From Nitrospirota bacterium (GTDB taxonomy: Bacteria; Nitrospirota; Thermodesulfovibrionia; Thermodesulfovibrionales; UBA6898), in contig JAKAHR010000003.1 of the NCBI GenBank assembly GCA_021825365.1, positions 1 through 64,000 on the forward strand: a stretch of DNA of 64,000 nt. Reading direction: 5' to 3'. Below the pieces are notes generated by a model, which saw nothing but the letters and a program-made list of their open reading frames with translations, did no database searches and was not told the origin of the DNA. The position numbers and the translations under genes were made by a program. Of the stretch, positions 15,327 to 24,733 are shown piece after piece. The number at the start of each line of letters is the position of its first letter. Position 1 is the stretch's first letter.

Positions 15327-16251
15327 TCCACTTGACCGGCGTGAGCAGATCCTTCTTCATCGCCGGGGCAACGCTGCCGATCATCCAGCAGGCCTTCTGG
15401 CAGTCCTTCACGGCTGCACGCACCTTGTCGGCTTCTCTGCTTTTCCAGATCTCGTCGAAAGTCTGCTTCGTCAGATCGCCCATATGCATTTCGGTATCCG
15501 TACCGTTGCAGGGCATGACCTTGCCGAAGGGATCGACGAAGAACATATCGGTGCCCACCTCGCAGGGCAGCAGCCGCTTTCCGCCGCGGACGTAGTTGGC
15601 CATGCCGTGATTGAAATAGGCGCGGAACCAGTTCTTGACCCTTCTAGTCTTCAGCAGCTCGCAAGATATCTTTGCAAACTCCCGTGCGATCATCTCCGGG
15701 TCGTTGAACTTATTGTCGTGCTTGTGGAAATAGTACGAGTTGTGGGTCGATGCCGTGGCGAATTCGAGGCCCATACTTTCGGCCAAGCGGTACAGCTCGA
15801 TCATGTCCTTCGCATTACGGTCCGAGGCCGTTATACCAAAGCCGATGTCTTTCACGCCCAGGGCCTTTAGTGCCAATAGACTCCTGATGCCGTGATCGAA
15901 GCCGTCCTTCAATCCGCGCAGGGCGTCGTTCGCGGCCGGCAGGCCCTCAATGGAGATCCGCACGCCGATATTCGGGAATTTTTGCGCAAGGGAAACCATC
16001 CGGTCGGTGAAGTAGCCGTTGGAAGAGATCACGAGCCGCTCGGCCTTGGTGAGGGCAACCCGTACGATCTCATCAAGATCAGTTCTCAAGAACGGCTCAC
16101 CGCCGGTGATATTGATGAACTTGAGACCGGTCGGCATCTTCTCGACAATGGCAGGAGTGATCTCCTCCTGCGGCTTCGACGGATATTGCCACGTATTGCA
16201 CATGTGGCACCGTGCGTTACAGCGGTATGTGACGATTATGCATGCTTCCAT
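15286..16251 (-). CDS. Radical SAM protein with SPASM-like C-terminus
   Basis: 321 residues. The [4Fe-4S] motif CNARCHMC (C-x3-C-x2-C) is at about 12-19, then NITGGEPFLRTDL (SAM-binding GGE) and a C-terminal Cys set (LLPCEVGTDMF, VMPCNGTD, DCQKACWM) of SPASM type for extra iron-sulfur clusters. Such proteins often sit in polysaccharide and O-antigen clusters, where they may alter sugars or lipid carriers; the substrate is unknown. It lies between a methyltransferase and a GT4 gene on the same strand, so a role in EPS building-block modification is likely. Confidence 0.88.
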   Translation of the reverse strand: MEACIIVTYRCNARCHMCNTWQYPSKPQEEITPAIVEKMPTGLKFINITGGEPFLRTDLDEIVRVALTKAERLVISSNGYFTDRMVSLAQKFPNIGVRISIEGLPAANDALRGLKDGFDHGIRSLLALKALGVKDIGFGITASDRNAKDMIELYRLAESMGLEFATASTHNSYYFHKHDNKFNDPEMIAREFAKISCELLKTRRVKNWFRAYFNHGMANYVRGGKRLLPCEVGTDMFFVDPFGKVMPCNGTDTEMHMGDLTKQTFDEIWKSREADKVRAAVKDCQKACWMIGSVAPAMKKDLLTPVKWIVRQKLGLGKSGG

Positions 16252-16292
16252 GAATTATGGGTTCCTTTGGATACAGACTAGAGTTGCAATAC

Positions 16293-16937
16293 CTACTTCC
16301 CGCCCACTACATAGTAATGCAATGGCAGCCCCAAGAAACGTTTAGTAAAAATCTGGCTATCTCCGACCTGCGCAGCCCGGAGTATCCTGATCAAGTCGCC
16401 GCCTGTGAGTAAATGCATATAATCTCCGGCTGCCCATTCTTTGCCGATCATCTTCAACATATTATCAAACTGCCTTTTGGGTAAATAATGCATGAATGGC
16501 AAATTTGTATGTGTTTCAAATGGAAAATACCGCGACGGTGTCGTAATAAAGAATTTCCTGCCCACCCTGCCTATCTCCCTAATAAAGTCAACTTGCTTTT
16601 CAAATCCACCCACATGCTCAATCACAGCATTACAGTGAATTACCTCAAATGCTTTGTCTTCAAAGGGCATTTTGCCACCACTATAGACGACAGGCTTTAT
16701 AGCCGGATATCTCATCTTGAAGTGCTCAAGAGGATAAATTGATAGAGCAGTGATATTTTCTGGGCACGGACAGTTCTTTTCTAAGAAGTTGTCGAAAGGA
16801 GAATGCTCATTATCAGCCACACCGACATCCAAAATAGTTGGCCATCGCCCGCCGCAGATATCGTTGAAGAAGTAATCCAACTTTTTCTTCCTCGATGACC
16901 ACATTAATCTATGTTTCACATCTCTCATATAAGACAT
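16293..16937 (-). CDS. SAM-dependent methyltransferase
   Basis: 214 residues. Motif I is ILDVGVADNEHSPFDNFL; the class I core continues with MPFEDKAFEVIHCNAVIEHVGG (motif IV-type, D-x-V-x-x-x-x-V-I-E-H). It probably methylates a sugar hydroxyl of the EPS or a lipid-linked precursor. Coding sequence here is visibly AT-richer than the genes before 16 kb. It follows the GT4 gene at 16956 by 18 bases. Confidence 0.82.
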   Translation of the reverse strand: MSYMRDVKHRLMWSSRKKKLDYFFNDICGGRWPTILDVGVADNEHSPFDNFLEKNCPCPENITALSIYPLEHFKMRYPAIKPVVYSGGKMPFEDKAFEVIHCNAVIEHVGGFEKQVDFIREIGRVGRKFFITTPSRYFPFETHTNLPFMHYLPKRQFDNMLKMIGKEWAAGDYMHLLTGGDLIRILRAAQVGDSQIFTKRFLGLPLHYYVVGGK

Positions 16938-16955
16938 AATATCTCCGGTGTATAA

Positions 16956-18215
16956 CTAGACTCTGGCCTTCTTTGAATATGCCACCTTGTTGTACTGCTG
17001 CCTACTTAATACAGCTTCATAGACAGCCAAGAGCTGCTCGTAATGCACTTCAGGATTGTAGTCTCGCTCCACCTTAACCCTCCCAGCCTTGCCCATGGAT
17101 TTTCTCTTCTCCGGGGCATTCCATAATTCCATCATCTTCGCACACAGGTCCTCGGCGTTCCCAGGCTCGAACGTCAACCCATCCACTCCTTCATTGATCA
17201 ACTCAGGGACTCCGCCGATGCGGGAACCGATAACCGGCTTACCCATCGCAAAAGATTCCAGCACAGACATGGGACAGTTCTCGTACCACTCGGAGGGAAT
17301 AACGGTAAAACTCGCTTCCGCGATCAACTTCTTAAGTTCATCGCCGGTCTTGAATCCGGCAAACGCGATGTTCCGCAGATCCAGTTCGGCGGCCATTTGT
17401 TTCATGCCGGCTTCCATGGGGCCGCTGCCGACGATGAAGAATGGGAGATGGGGAACTCTACTGAGTGCCCCGAGGAGCGTCATTACCCCCTTCTCCTCGG
17501 ACAACCTTCCGAAATAGATGCCATATCCCTTGTCGGTCTCAGACACTGTAAATTGTGATGCATCGATGAAGTTGGGAATATGAACCACCTGAGTCGGCGG
17601 GAAGCCGAACTCTATCATCTTGTCACGGTAAAAGCGGCTGACTGCGATGTATTTATCAACACCCTGATAATATCCCATGGCATAGTGAAAATACATCTCG
17701 ACTGTATTGACCAGGCTATGAAGCGATGAGCCCTTCGAACACCTGTGTATCATACATTTATAGAACTTTTTCCCCTTGCAACGCTCACAGATGCCATCAT
17801 GCGTCAGCATCTTGTAATTGGGACAGATTGGTTTCAGGTCGTGGAGGGTTAAAATGATAGGTATACCTTTTCTTCTTAAAGGACCAAAGACGGAAGGAGA
17901 AATCTGGTGCTGAAAAATGTGGAAATGCGCAATTGCTGGGTTAGCCTCTCGCAACAGCCTCTCCATTTTCCTTTTTGCCTCAAAGGAATAGATGACCTTT
18001 CCAGCAGCAGAAAGCTTGTTGCCCAGTCCTCCCTTCGCATAATCAACAGTTTCGACAAAATAGCTTCTATATGGTGAAGGCAAATTATTCCGGTGCTTCA
18101 TCGAAAAAAGGATCACGTTATGATTGTATCTTTCTAGGAGTTCTTTCTCCTCGAAGAACACCACCTCGCTTCCGCCTTTTCGCCAGCAAAACTTATTAAT
18201 CGACAAAATTCGCAT
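16956..18215 (-). CDS. Glycosyltransferase family 4 protein with cysteine insert
   Basis: 419 residues. N-terminal acceptor half starts NKFCWRKGGSEVVFFEEKEL; donor half has GIYFGRLSEEKGVMTLLGAL and the E-x7-E site PSEWYENCPMSVLESFAMGKPV. Between them lies a cysteine-rich loop (CPNYKML, CERCKGKKFYKCMIHRC) that recurs in the GT4 gene at 46854 (CPNGLFM, CEACSGG, CILRNC) and may bind a metal. The two proteins are paralogues. Sugar and linkage are unknown. Confidence 0.9.
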   Translation of the reverse strand: MRILSINKFCWRKGGSEVVFFEEKELLERYNHNVILFSMKHRNNLPSPYRSYFVETVDYAKGGLGNKLSAAGKVIYSFEAKRKMERLLREANPAIAHFHIFQHQISPSVFGPLRRKGIPIILTLHDLKPICPNYKMLTHDGICERCKGKKFYKCMIHRCSKGSSLHSLVNTVEMYFHYAMGYYQGVDKYIAVSRFYRDKMIEFGFPPTQVVHIPNFIDASQFTVSETDKGYGIYFGRLSEEKGVMTLLGALSRVPHLPFFIVGSGPMEAGMKQMAAELDLRNIAFAGFKTGDELKKLIAEASFTVIPSEWYENCPMSVLESFAMGKPVIGSRIGGVPELINEGVDGLTFEPGNAEDLCAKMMELWNAPEKRKSMGKAGRVKVERDYNPEVHYEQLLAVYEAVLSRQQYNKVAYSKKARV

Positions 18216-18269
18216 ATATCACCCATTGCCGTAACGCAACAACCAAAGTACCAGAAGCTATAAGCACTA

Positions 18270-19694
18270 TTATTCGCTCACTTGAAGATTTGGGTTTGGC
18301 TCAAAATCATACTTCTTCATATTACCATCGCCAAAATCGTTAAGCGCTATTTTCCCCCGAACGGCTGCCCCAATGCCTTTTGTAATCCTTATCCCTACAC
18401 CCCTATTTCTTGCTCCTGGATTCATTACAAGTATGTTTTGCGAAATAACTACCCGACAGGTCCTCAATCCAGCGACCTCCACCTCAATACCAATTTGGTT
18501 TGCAACGTCAGGCAATGTAAGTCTATTACTAGTTATCAAAAAAGGAATGCCAGCTCCAGTCGTCCATTTAAAATAAGTGCCACCCTCCAGATAGTTAGCG
18601 TTGAGAGTAAAATTTGTAGCGTTGGCATGAATCTCAACCGTCCTTTTGGGCTTACCCGAAGACGTTAGCTTATTCGGGCCAGAATAGATGTGATTACTGG
18701 CAATCAGCCATCCAGGTGCTTGGGATGAAGAGCCAAAATATATTCCGCAGTGCCCGTAATTATAAATAACATTGGACTCGATAAAACTATCGTATGCAGT
18801 TCGACCCTGCACCTGTATGCCATATTGTCTCTGTCCTTCAATAGCGCATCCCGCAATTCTGTGTTCGCCATTCCAGGCGCTATTTTTTCCTGAATCGAGA
18901 TATATGCCCACATCTCCACCCTTTATCACGCAGTCGATCCACCGACCGCGAACTGTCTTCATATTGAAAACTCGCGAACAACTTCTTCCATTTACATTGA
19001 GCCCTACAAAAGTCATCCCTACTGCATCGGTTTCATTAGACAGACTGATAAAATCTCTGCCACTCGGGCCGCTATAAACAAGGTCATGTCTTGCCGTCGC
19101 AAGTTGCTGATGATTATTATAATGACCCTGAAGGGTAATGCCGGGCTTGCCGATAATTGTATCGGCAATCTCCAAACTTCCTTGTGGCAGAATAACACTA
19201 TCGCCAGCTGCGCAGGCGGCTATTGCTCGATTTAGTGCCTGAGCATTTTCTTCAGCCGCTACCGACGGAGAGGCGCCGAACCACTCGGCGCGCAACGCTC
19301 CATCATAAATCCTGACCCAACGTCCTTTCTTGACATCTAGCGGCTGAATAACGGTGCCACCGTTGTCAGGAATCATTTTCCCCGGATCCCAAAAGAAAAG
19401 CCCAGCCCCGCCGTCAGCAGGCAATCGGAAACAACTCAGTATTACTATTTGGTAATTAGATTCACCGACAGAATTACGAAGATCCCGCATAGTACGAACA
19501 GCTAGGACAGGGTTGTCATTATTAACTAACTTTCCGCGATTAGATGGCGCCGCGTTGGGACCCTGTGCTGATATACTTTGGGCAGCGACGTGAACGCCCG
19601 ACTTTGGCTTTTCATGTAACTTATCAACCGGCCGAAGCAGCTCACCGCCAAAGTATAGGCCAGTCATGCCTCTTATGAAATTGCGACGATTCAT
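18270..19694 (-). CDS. Right-handed beta-helix protein with Tat-like signal
   Basis: 474 residues from the ATG that overlaps the upstream stop (ATGA). The N-terminus MNRRNFIRGMTG resembles a twin-arginine signal (RR-x-F-x-R) but lacks a long hydrophobic stretch. A pectate-lyase-3/tailspike entry motif (LRAEWFGASPSVAAEENAQALNRAI, then VILPQGSLEIADTI) leads into a parallel beta-helix with repeated short turns (SNHIYSG, LNANYLEGG, ISQNILV). The fold suits a polysaccharide lyase, epimerase or hydrolase acting on the polymer outside the cytoplasm. Being translationally coupled to the polymerase-like gene suggests both act on the same polymer. Confidence 0.78.
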   Translation of the reverse strand: MNRRNFIRGMTGLYFGGELLRPVDKLHEKPKSGVHVAAQSISAQGPNAAPSNRGKLVNNDNPVLAVRTMRDLRNSVGESNYQIVILSCFRLPADGGAGLFFWDPGKMIPDNGGTVIQPLDVKKGRWVRIYDGALRAEWFGASPSVAAEENAQALNRAIAACAAGDSVILPQGSLEIADTIIGKPGITLQGHYNNHQQLATARHDLVYSGPSGRDFISLSNETDAVGMTFVGLNVNGRSCSRVFNMKTVRGRWIDCVIKGGDVGIYLDSGKNSAWNGEHRIAGCAIEGQRQYGIQVQGRTAYDSFIESNVIYNYGHCGIYFGSSSQAPGWLIASNHIYSGPNKLTSSGKPKRTVEIHANATNFTLNANYLEGGTYFKWTTGAGIPFLITSNRLTLPDVANQIGIEVEVAGLRTCRVVISQNILVMNPGARNRGVGIRITKGIGAAVRGKIALNDFGDGNMKKYDFEPNPNLQVSE

Positions 19695-21037
19695 TTGGCA
19701 TTCCATGATCTGCTTGCACATCCATTCTTAGCGGGCACAGTATCACCACCACTTTGATCTCGAGCTCGATCCAAATAGCAATGACCTAACCCTAACATGA
19801 CAGGAAGTAGCCATGATGTTGAGCTATAACCGTCGACATTCTCCGTCAACCCTCCTATATACAGCGAGCCAATTACTCCGCATAGCAGATATAACGGTTC
19901 GACACTCCCTTTGCTGGAGTCCCTAATAAGAGCGGCCATTACAAAACCACGATATAGCAAAAAACCTACAAGACCCAACAACCCCGTGTCAAAGAAGACA
20001 GTAATATAATCACTTTGAGATGATGCAAATCGTGTATTTGGCAGGTAAGAAAGATCCCAAGCCCGCCACCCCAAGCCAGTATATAACTGATCGGCAGCAC
20101 TAACTTTATTGACCATGTATCGCCACACCTTGGTCCTTGTATGCAGAGAGTTAATACTATAACCTGAATTATCATGCAGATAAGTGCTCATGCGCACAGA
20201 AAGAATCTTGTCGAATTGCTCACTAACAGGACTTTTTACAACTACCAGGCCCATGATTAGCAACGCCAAAATACCCCCAACTAACCCTGACCAGCTTCGA
20301 AAATGACTGACAATGATAGTCAACACCAAGCTGACGCAATAAACCACTACCCCAATCCTTGTACCCGAATAGATCAAGGCTACTGGTAAGCCAGCATAAA
20401 CCAATATAAAATTAGCCCGCCTTAGCCGCCCATCAAGAATAAATTTATAATACAGCGGCAACAGCGCCGCGCTTACGATCGCTGCGCTATGCGGGAACTC
20501 AAACAATATAAACGCAAATTCATGATTTAGTTTCGCAGCCATCGTCACGGAGAAATCAACATAGTAAGCATGGATTAGACCGCTTACGGCAATAAAACCA
20601 AAATAAGTAGACAGCGCTCTAGACAATGTTCGGTCAAGATCATGACGACTCGACCAATAAAGCTGCGCCAAATAAAAGACAGCTACAAGTGAGCCAACTG
20701 TGGTAGCAAACGCAACATGAGATCTGAGATTTGCATTAGCTACCAGTGATGGCAGAGCCGAAGATACAAAGACCGCAATAAAGAGAAGATAGTCATGCCT
20801 TTTGGAAACCACTCGCTTGAGAAATACCGGATGACAAATCACTAGCATAAATAATAAAATGGTAGCCAAGTTGACTAGACCTGTTAAACTAAAAGCGCCA
20901 AGGGACAATTTGAATGTATTAGTAATGACACCTGAAAGAAAATGCAGAATAAATAGCAAAACAAAACCACCGCTGAAAAGTATAGATAGTTCTTCTTTGG
21001 AATATCTTTTACGGGTATTCTGATTTGCAGCTTCCAT
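19691..21037 (-). CDS. O-antigen ligase / polymerase (Wzy-like) membrane protein
   Basis: 448 residues with about 11 hydrophobic segments and a larger periplasmic loop near 290-330 (YSINSLHTRTKVWRYMVNKV), the Wzy_C layout. SGTRIGVVVYCVSLVLTIIV, with an arginine in a helix, is also typical. It would join repeat units on their lipid carrier or ligate a glycan in the periplasmic face of the inner membrane. Sequence alone cannot separate polymerase from ligase. AT-rich, as expected for serotype-specific genes; ends overlapping the beta-helix gene. Confidence 0.82.
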   Translation of the reverse strand: MEAANQNTRKRYSKEELSILFSGGFVLLFILHFLSGVITNTFKLSLGAFSLTGLVNLATILLFMLVICHPVFLKRVVSKRHDYLLFIAVFVSSALPSLVANANLRSHVAFATTVGSLVAVFYLAQLYWSSRHDLDRTLSRALSTYFGFIAVSGLIHAYYVDFSVTMAAKLNHEFAFILFEFPHSAAIVSAALLPLYYKFILDGRLRRANFILVYAGLPVALIYSGTRIGVVVYCVSLVLTIIVSHFRSWSGLVGGILALLIMGLVVVKSPVSEQFDKILSVRMSTYLHDNSGYSINSLHTRTKVWRYMVNKVSAADQLYTGLGWRAWDLSYLPNTRFASSQSDYITVFFDTGLLGLVGFLLYRGFVMAALIRDSSKGSVEPLYLLCGVIGSLYIGGLTENVDGYSSTSWLLPVMLGLGHCYLDRARDQSGGDTVPAKNGCASRSWNAK

Positions 21038-21074
21038 ATTCTATATGATCATTGTGCCGCCAAGCCCATAAGTC

Positions 21075-22298
21075 TCAGCCTAGTATTTCTCGATATTTTG
21101 CAGCCAGGTCACGGGCAATAATGTGGTATCCTCGAAAGTCAGCGACTCGCTCTCGTCCATTAGCTGACAGTCGATAGCAGAGCGTTTCGTCCCTAAATAG
21201 AAGGTCAATTGCATTAGCGATCTTATCGGCATCCTGTTCTACACATATGCCGTTCTCCAGCGTGGCTAAAACCAACTTCTGATCCGGAACATCTGTGGCA
21301 ACACACGGTACACCTATCGCTGCATATTCTAAAACTTTTGTCGGTGACGACATGTCGAGGATAGAATTTCGTGGCAAAATGCTTATTGCAACTCTAACTT
21401 CAGAAATTCTGCTCAGCGCCTCGGCAGTAGATAGCCACTCTGTGATTTTGAATCTTCCTGCTAAATGCCGGTTATTCATTTCAGTGGCTAGCCAGTCACT
21501 GTCACCCTCAAGGAGACCCCCGCCCACAAATATTATACTTGCCTCCGGATGACGTGCCAGAACAATACCTATTGCGTCGAAAAAGAACTCCTTCATACGC
21601 AAGCGATTTATGACCCCAAGATAGCCAATTTCCAGTGTCTTGCAACTTTTTACAATTGCTTTGGAGCTCCCGAGTATATCAGCTACTTCCTCTGTATCAA
21701 CACCCATAGGCATAACCGCAATCTTCTTTTCATCAGCACTTAGCTTTCGCAACAACCATTCTTTCATGTTGTCACTTTGCGCAAAGACATAGTCAGATTG
21801 CGGAATGACAACGTTATATAATAGATGCTGCTGCAAATAACCACGAATCAAATAGAAACAACGCCACAGAACTCCATGCGTGCTTTTTAAGTAATGATAT
21901 TTATCTATATCATCCTCAGCATATGGATAAGACATCCAGTAGAAAAAACTTTTATTGCTTGCCCTCGCAATAATTAGTGAGACTAGTCCAATAAAGGCCT
22001 GATCTCGTACTTGAATCGCATCATGAGCACTAGCATGGCGTGCAATCAAGGCCAGCACACGTACTGCCGATGTGAATCTGCCAACAACAGAAGCTACATG
22101 TTGTTTTACGAGATAGACATTACCACCGCTCCACGTTGTGGCATCTCCGTAACTCCCCTTTGCAATAACTGACGTCATAATGCCATGTCGAGGGAGGTAA
22201 TGGCCGAATAGAGCCTTAATATCCGGTCGAAAGGTAGGAAATTCCTCCCGTAACACATATAAAATTTTAATAATACCACCCATAAATAGAACAACCAC
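21075..22298 (-). CDS. Glycosyltransferase family 4 protein
   Basis: 407 residues. The acceptor half holds FYWMSYPYAEDD and VFAQSDNMKEWL; the donor half has AVMPMGVDTEEV, IGYLGVINRLRMKEFFFDAI and SSPTKVLEYAAIGVP (the E-x7-type donor site is shortened). It matches GT4 enzymes of surface polysaccharide clusters. It lies 37 bases upstream of the polymerase-like gene. Donor sugar unknown. Confidence 0.85.
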   Translation of the reverse strand: MVVLFMGGIIKILYVLREEFPTFRPDIKALFGHYLPRHGIMTSVIAKGSYGDATTWSGGNVYLVKQHVASVVGRFTSAVRVLALIARHASAHDAIQVRDQAFIGLVSLIIARASNKSFFYWMSYPYAEDDIDKYHYLKSTHGVLWRCFYLIRGYLQQHLLYNVVIPQSDYVFAQSDNMKEWLLRKLSADEKKIAVMPMGVDTEEVADILGSSKAIVKSCKTLEIGYLGVINRLRMKEFFFDAIGIVLARHPEASIIFVGGGLLEGDSDWLATEMNNRHLAGRFKITEWLSTAEALSRISEVRVAISILPRNSILDMSSPTKVLEYAAIGVPCVATDVPDQKLVLATLENGICVEQDADKIANAIDLLFRDETLCYRLSANGRERVADFRGYHIIARDLAAKYREILG

Positions 22299-22420
22299 CG
22301 CTTAAAGGTAATAGCCGTATGACTAACATCACGTTCTCACGCACCTTCCCTTGAAAACGAATCCACTATCAACGCAGAATACCTGCCAGCTCTGGGGATC
22401 AAATACCCTTCCAGCTCATT

Positions 22421-23365
22421 TTATGACAGGTTACATCTGTAGCCATATCTCAACAGCAAAGGCAAGGTTAATCCTGTTACTAATGCACGTTTAGGGCGGG
22501 ACATTTTATGCCGCCATTCATCGTCCTCCCGCAAGCATATTTCTCCACTCTTAAACCGCATAGGATTACCCGAAGGAATATGATTTGAACCCAACATTAC
22601 AGTAGCCCCTGCAAGCCCATGCACCGCACGGTCATGAAGACCAAACTCATAGAGGAGAGCATGGACCGTCGCACTTGGGTGGCTCATGAGATCTTCGTAC
22701 CGTACCACAACACCCTTCTTAGCATAACGAGTCAGTACTTCGGAAAGGATATTTTCTTTCATCCACTGTACAGCGCTAGATAGTGCAGACATGGTCGGCA
22801 TATATTCAACCCTCTCGATTATCTCGCTACGAACCCGCTTTCTCTGCCATGAATAAGTTACTGCATTACTATTTCTAACTAAGTGGACAGCATTAACATC
22901 GAACACTCCGGTGGCAGCAAGCAGCAACCCGTAAAGTGGCATCTTTGATGAATCAATTATGACATCAGCCCCAGCCTCTGCAAGCACAGCCGAATACAAT
23001 ATCTTGATGGTTTTCGCAAATGCAGACAACTTTTCTCTGTACCATTGCGGTTGCAGGCGAGGACTTAAAAGCCACGGAATATAACGCAGTCTCATTATGC
23101 TCTTTTGCACTTCAAGTGCATGACCGAGCTCCGGATATTCTAATTGAGAGACAGTCCGCGCAATAACTTTGGACCAGAAGAAACACTCTCTGAACGGATG
23201 GCCACAACCACATAATTGGTTTTCTTCATATCCCCGTTCCCATAGCAGCCACATTTCTCCGCAAGAAACAAATCCATCGGCCTGTCCGAGGATGCGATCC
23301 AGCAACGTGCTTCCGCTACGCCCCTCGCCTGTTATGTATATGATGCGAAGACTCTCTTTATCCAT
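22421..23365 (-). CDS. PAPS-dependent sulfotransferase
   Basis: 314 residues. The 5'-phosphosulfate loop IIYITGEGRSGSTLLDRIL is at about 8-26; the 3'-phosphate site appears as VHLVRNSNAVTYSWQRKR (R and S after a short gap) and late FKSGEICLREDDEW. Both match the sulfotransferase_1/3 family that moves sulfate from PAPS to a sugar hydroxyl. It follows the flippase gene by six bases, which in turn overlaps cysQ, so sulfation and repeat-unit export are in one transcript. A sulfated EPS is the simplest reading. Confidence 0.85.
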   Translation of the reverse strand: MDKESLRIIYITGEGRSGSTLLDRILGQADGFVSCGEMWLLWERGYEENQLCGCGHPFRECFFWSKVIARTVSQLEYPELGHALEVQKSIMRLRYIPWLLSPRLQPQWYREKLSAFAKTIKILYSAVLAEAGADVIIDSSKMPLYGLLLAATGVFDVNAVHLVRNSNAVTYSWQRKRVRSEIIERVEYMPTMSALSSAVQWMKENILSEVLTRYAKKGVVVRYEDLMSHPSATVHALLYEFGLHDRAVHGLAGATVMLGSNHIPSGNPMRFKSGEICLREDDEWRHKMSRPKRALVTGLTLPLLLRYGYRCNLS

Positions 23366-23371
23366 TGATTA

Positions 23372-24733
23372 CTACCTGCTCCTATTTAAACTACAGAAAC
23401 GATCGATATAAGGGAAATAATATGTACGCAAACCTAATAATTTTTTTATACTAAATACTGCAGCGAGATTCCAAAATATCATACTTATCATGCTTGACAC
23501 TGCAGCTCCATTAATTCCATATCTTTGGATCAGCAGAGCATTAAGCGCAATATTGATAACCACAGCAATAAGAATGATATTACGGAACAGTTTCTGGTTA
23601 CCGGTCATTTGGAGAAGATACCCCACTGACCCTGATATCGCATTAACAAACTGGCCCGCCGCCAGCAAAAGCAGCGCGTATACACCCGCCTCGAATTCCT
23701 CCCCAAAAATACCCAATATAATCTTTGGAAATAGAAGGATGCAAAGTAGCACCGGAACTGACGTCCAAAAGATCATTCTTGTGGACTGCCTCACAATGCC
23801 TTGCAGTCCATCCATATCCCCCTTGCTATAGAGCTCCGCAAACTTCGGGGCGGCAATAGAATTTATCGCCATGAGGGTCAGGCTCGTAACAGTAGAAATC
23901 TTCAGCGCGACACTAAAAATACCAACCTCACGCTCGCTCCTGAATATGCCGAGCATGATGGTGTCAGCCCAGCCCATGACCAGAAACATCGAGCTGGACA
24001 AGAGCATCGGCATGGAGATATCGAAAAGCTCACGGTAACCCATGTGAGGTGAAGCTGAGGAGGCCTGAACATCAGCCTTCTTCACAAACATAATGCTGCC
24101 GATCGTTGCCACGATCACGGACGCCGCAAGATAGGCGATCAGGGGCAGGCGATTGTCCTCCCAAATCGTAAGCGCAGTGCCCAGAAGCAGGGCCCCGAAG
24201 AGAAAGACACCGGTTAACTGAAGAAAGGCATAATCCCTTATCTCCTTGAGCCCCCTGAGACTTTCCGAATTAAGAAATATCAACACGGTTGGTATAATGC
24301 CGAAAGACGCAAGTCGCAGGAAGGGAACAAGGCCCTCCTTATGAAACACGTACGTCGCTATGGGCGGAGAACAGAAGAACAGCAGCACCGACAACAGGAA
24401 GGATAAGGGCAGAGACATCCTGAGGGCCTTTGAGTGGATGCTTCTCACCGTATCCCATCTGCCTTGAGAGGAATGCTCCGAGATCAGTTTCAGCAGGGCA
24501 GTGTCGAGCCCGAGCCTGCCTACAACGGAGAAGATGGTAATTACTGTAAGCGACAGCGCGAAGGTCCCCATCGCCGAGGCACCGAAATTCCTGGTTACAA
24601 GGAGGGTGAACACATAACTCGACAGCGCTCCCACTATCTTAAGAATCAGCGTCACCGAACTTCCCTTCAGTAGAACCTTGAAGTGGCTATCCCCGGTAAG
24701 TCCAGAGTTCAGCTTCAGGATGAGACTCTTCAT
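23372..24733 (-). CDS. Oligosaccharide flippase (Wzx-like, MOP superfamily)
   Basis: 453 residues with 12-14 hydrophobic segments. LVTRNFGASAMGTFALSLTV near the start and LSSSMFLVMGWADTIMLGIF in the middle are typical of PST/Wzx exporters. It moves lipid-linked repeat units across the inner membrane. Its ATG overlaps the cysQ stop and its stop lies six bases before the sulfotransferase, making a coupled cysQ-flippase-sulfotransferase run. A second flippase lies at 56121. Confidence 0.9.
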   Translation of the reverse strand: MKSLILKLNSGLTGDSHFKVLLKGSSVTLILKIVGALSSYVFTLLVTRNFGASAMGTFALSLTVITIFSVVGRLGLDTALLKLISEHSSQGRWDTVRSIHSKALRMSLPLSFLLSVLLFFCSPPIATYVFHKEGLVPFLRLASFGIIPTVLIFLNSESLRGLKEIRDYAFLQLTGVFLFGALLLGTALTIWEDNRLPLIAYLAASVIVATIGSIMFVKKADVQASSASPHMGYRELFDISMPMLLSSSMFLVMGWADTIMLGIFRSEREVGIFSVALKISTVTSLTLMAINSIAAPKFAELYSKGDMDGLQGIVRQSTRMIFWTSVPVLLCILLFPKIILGIFGEEFEAGVYALLLLAAGQFVNAISGSVGYLLQMTGNQKLFRNIILIAVVINIALNALLIQRYGINGAAVSSMISMIFWNLAAVFSIKKLLGLRTYYFPYIDRFCSLNRSR

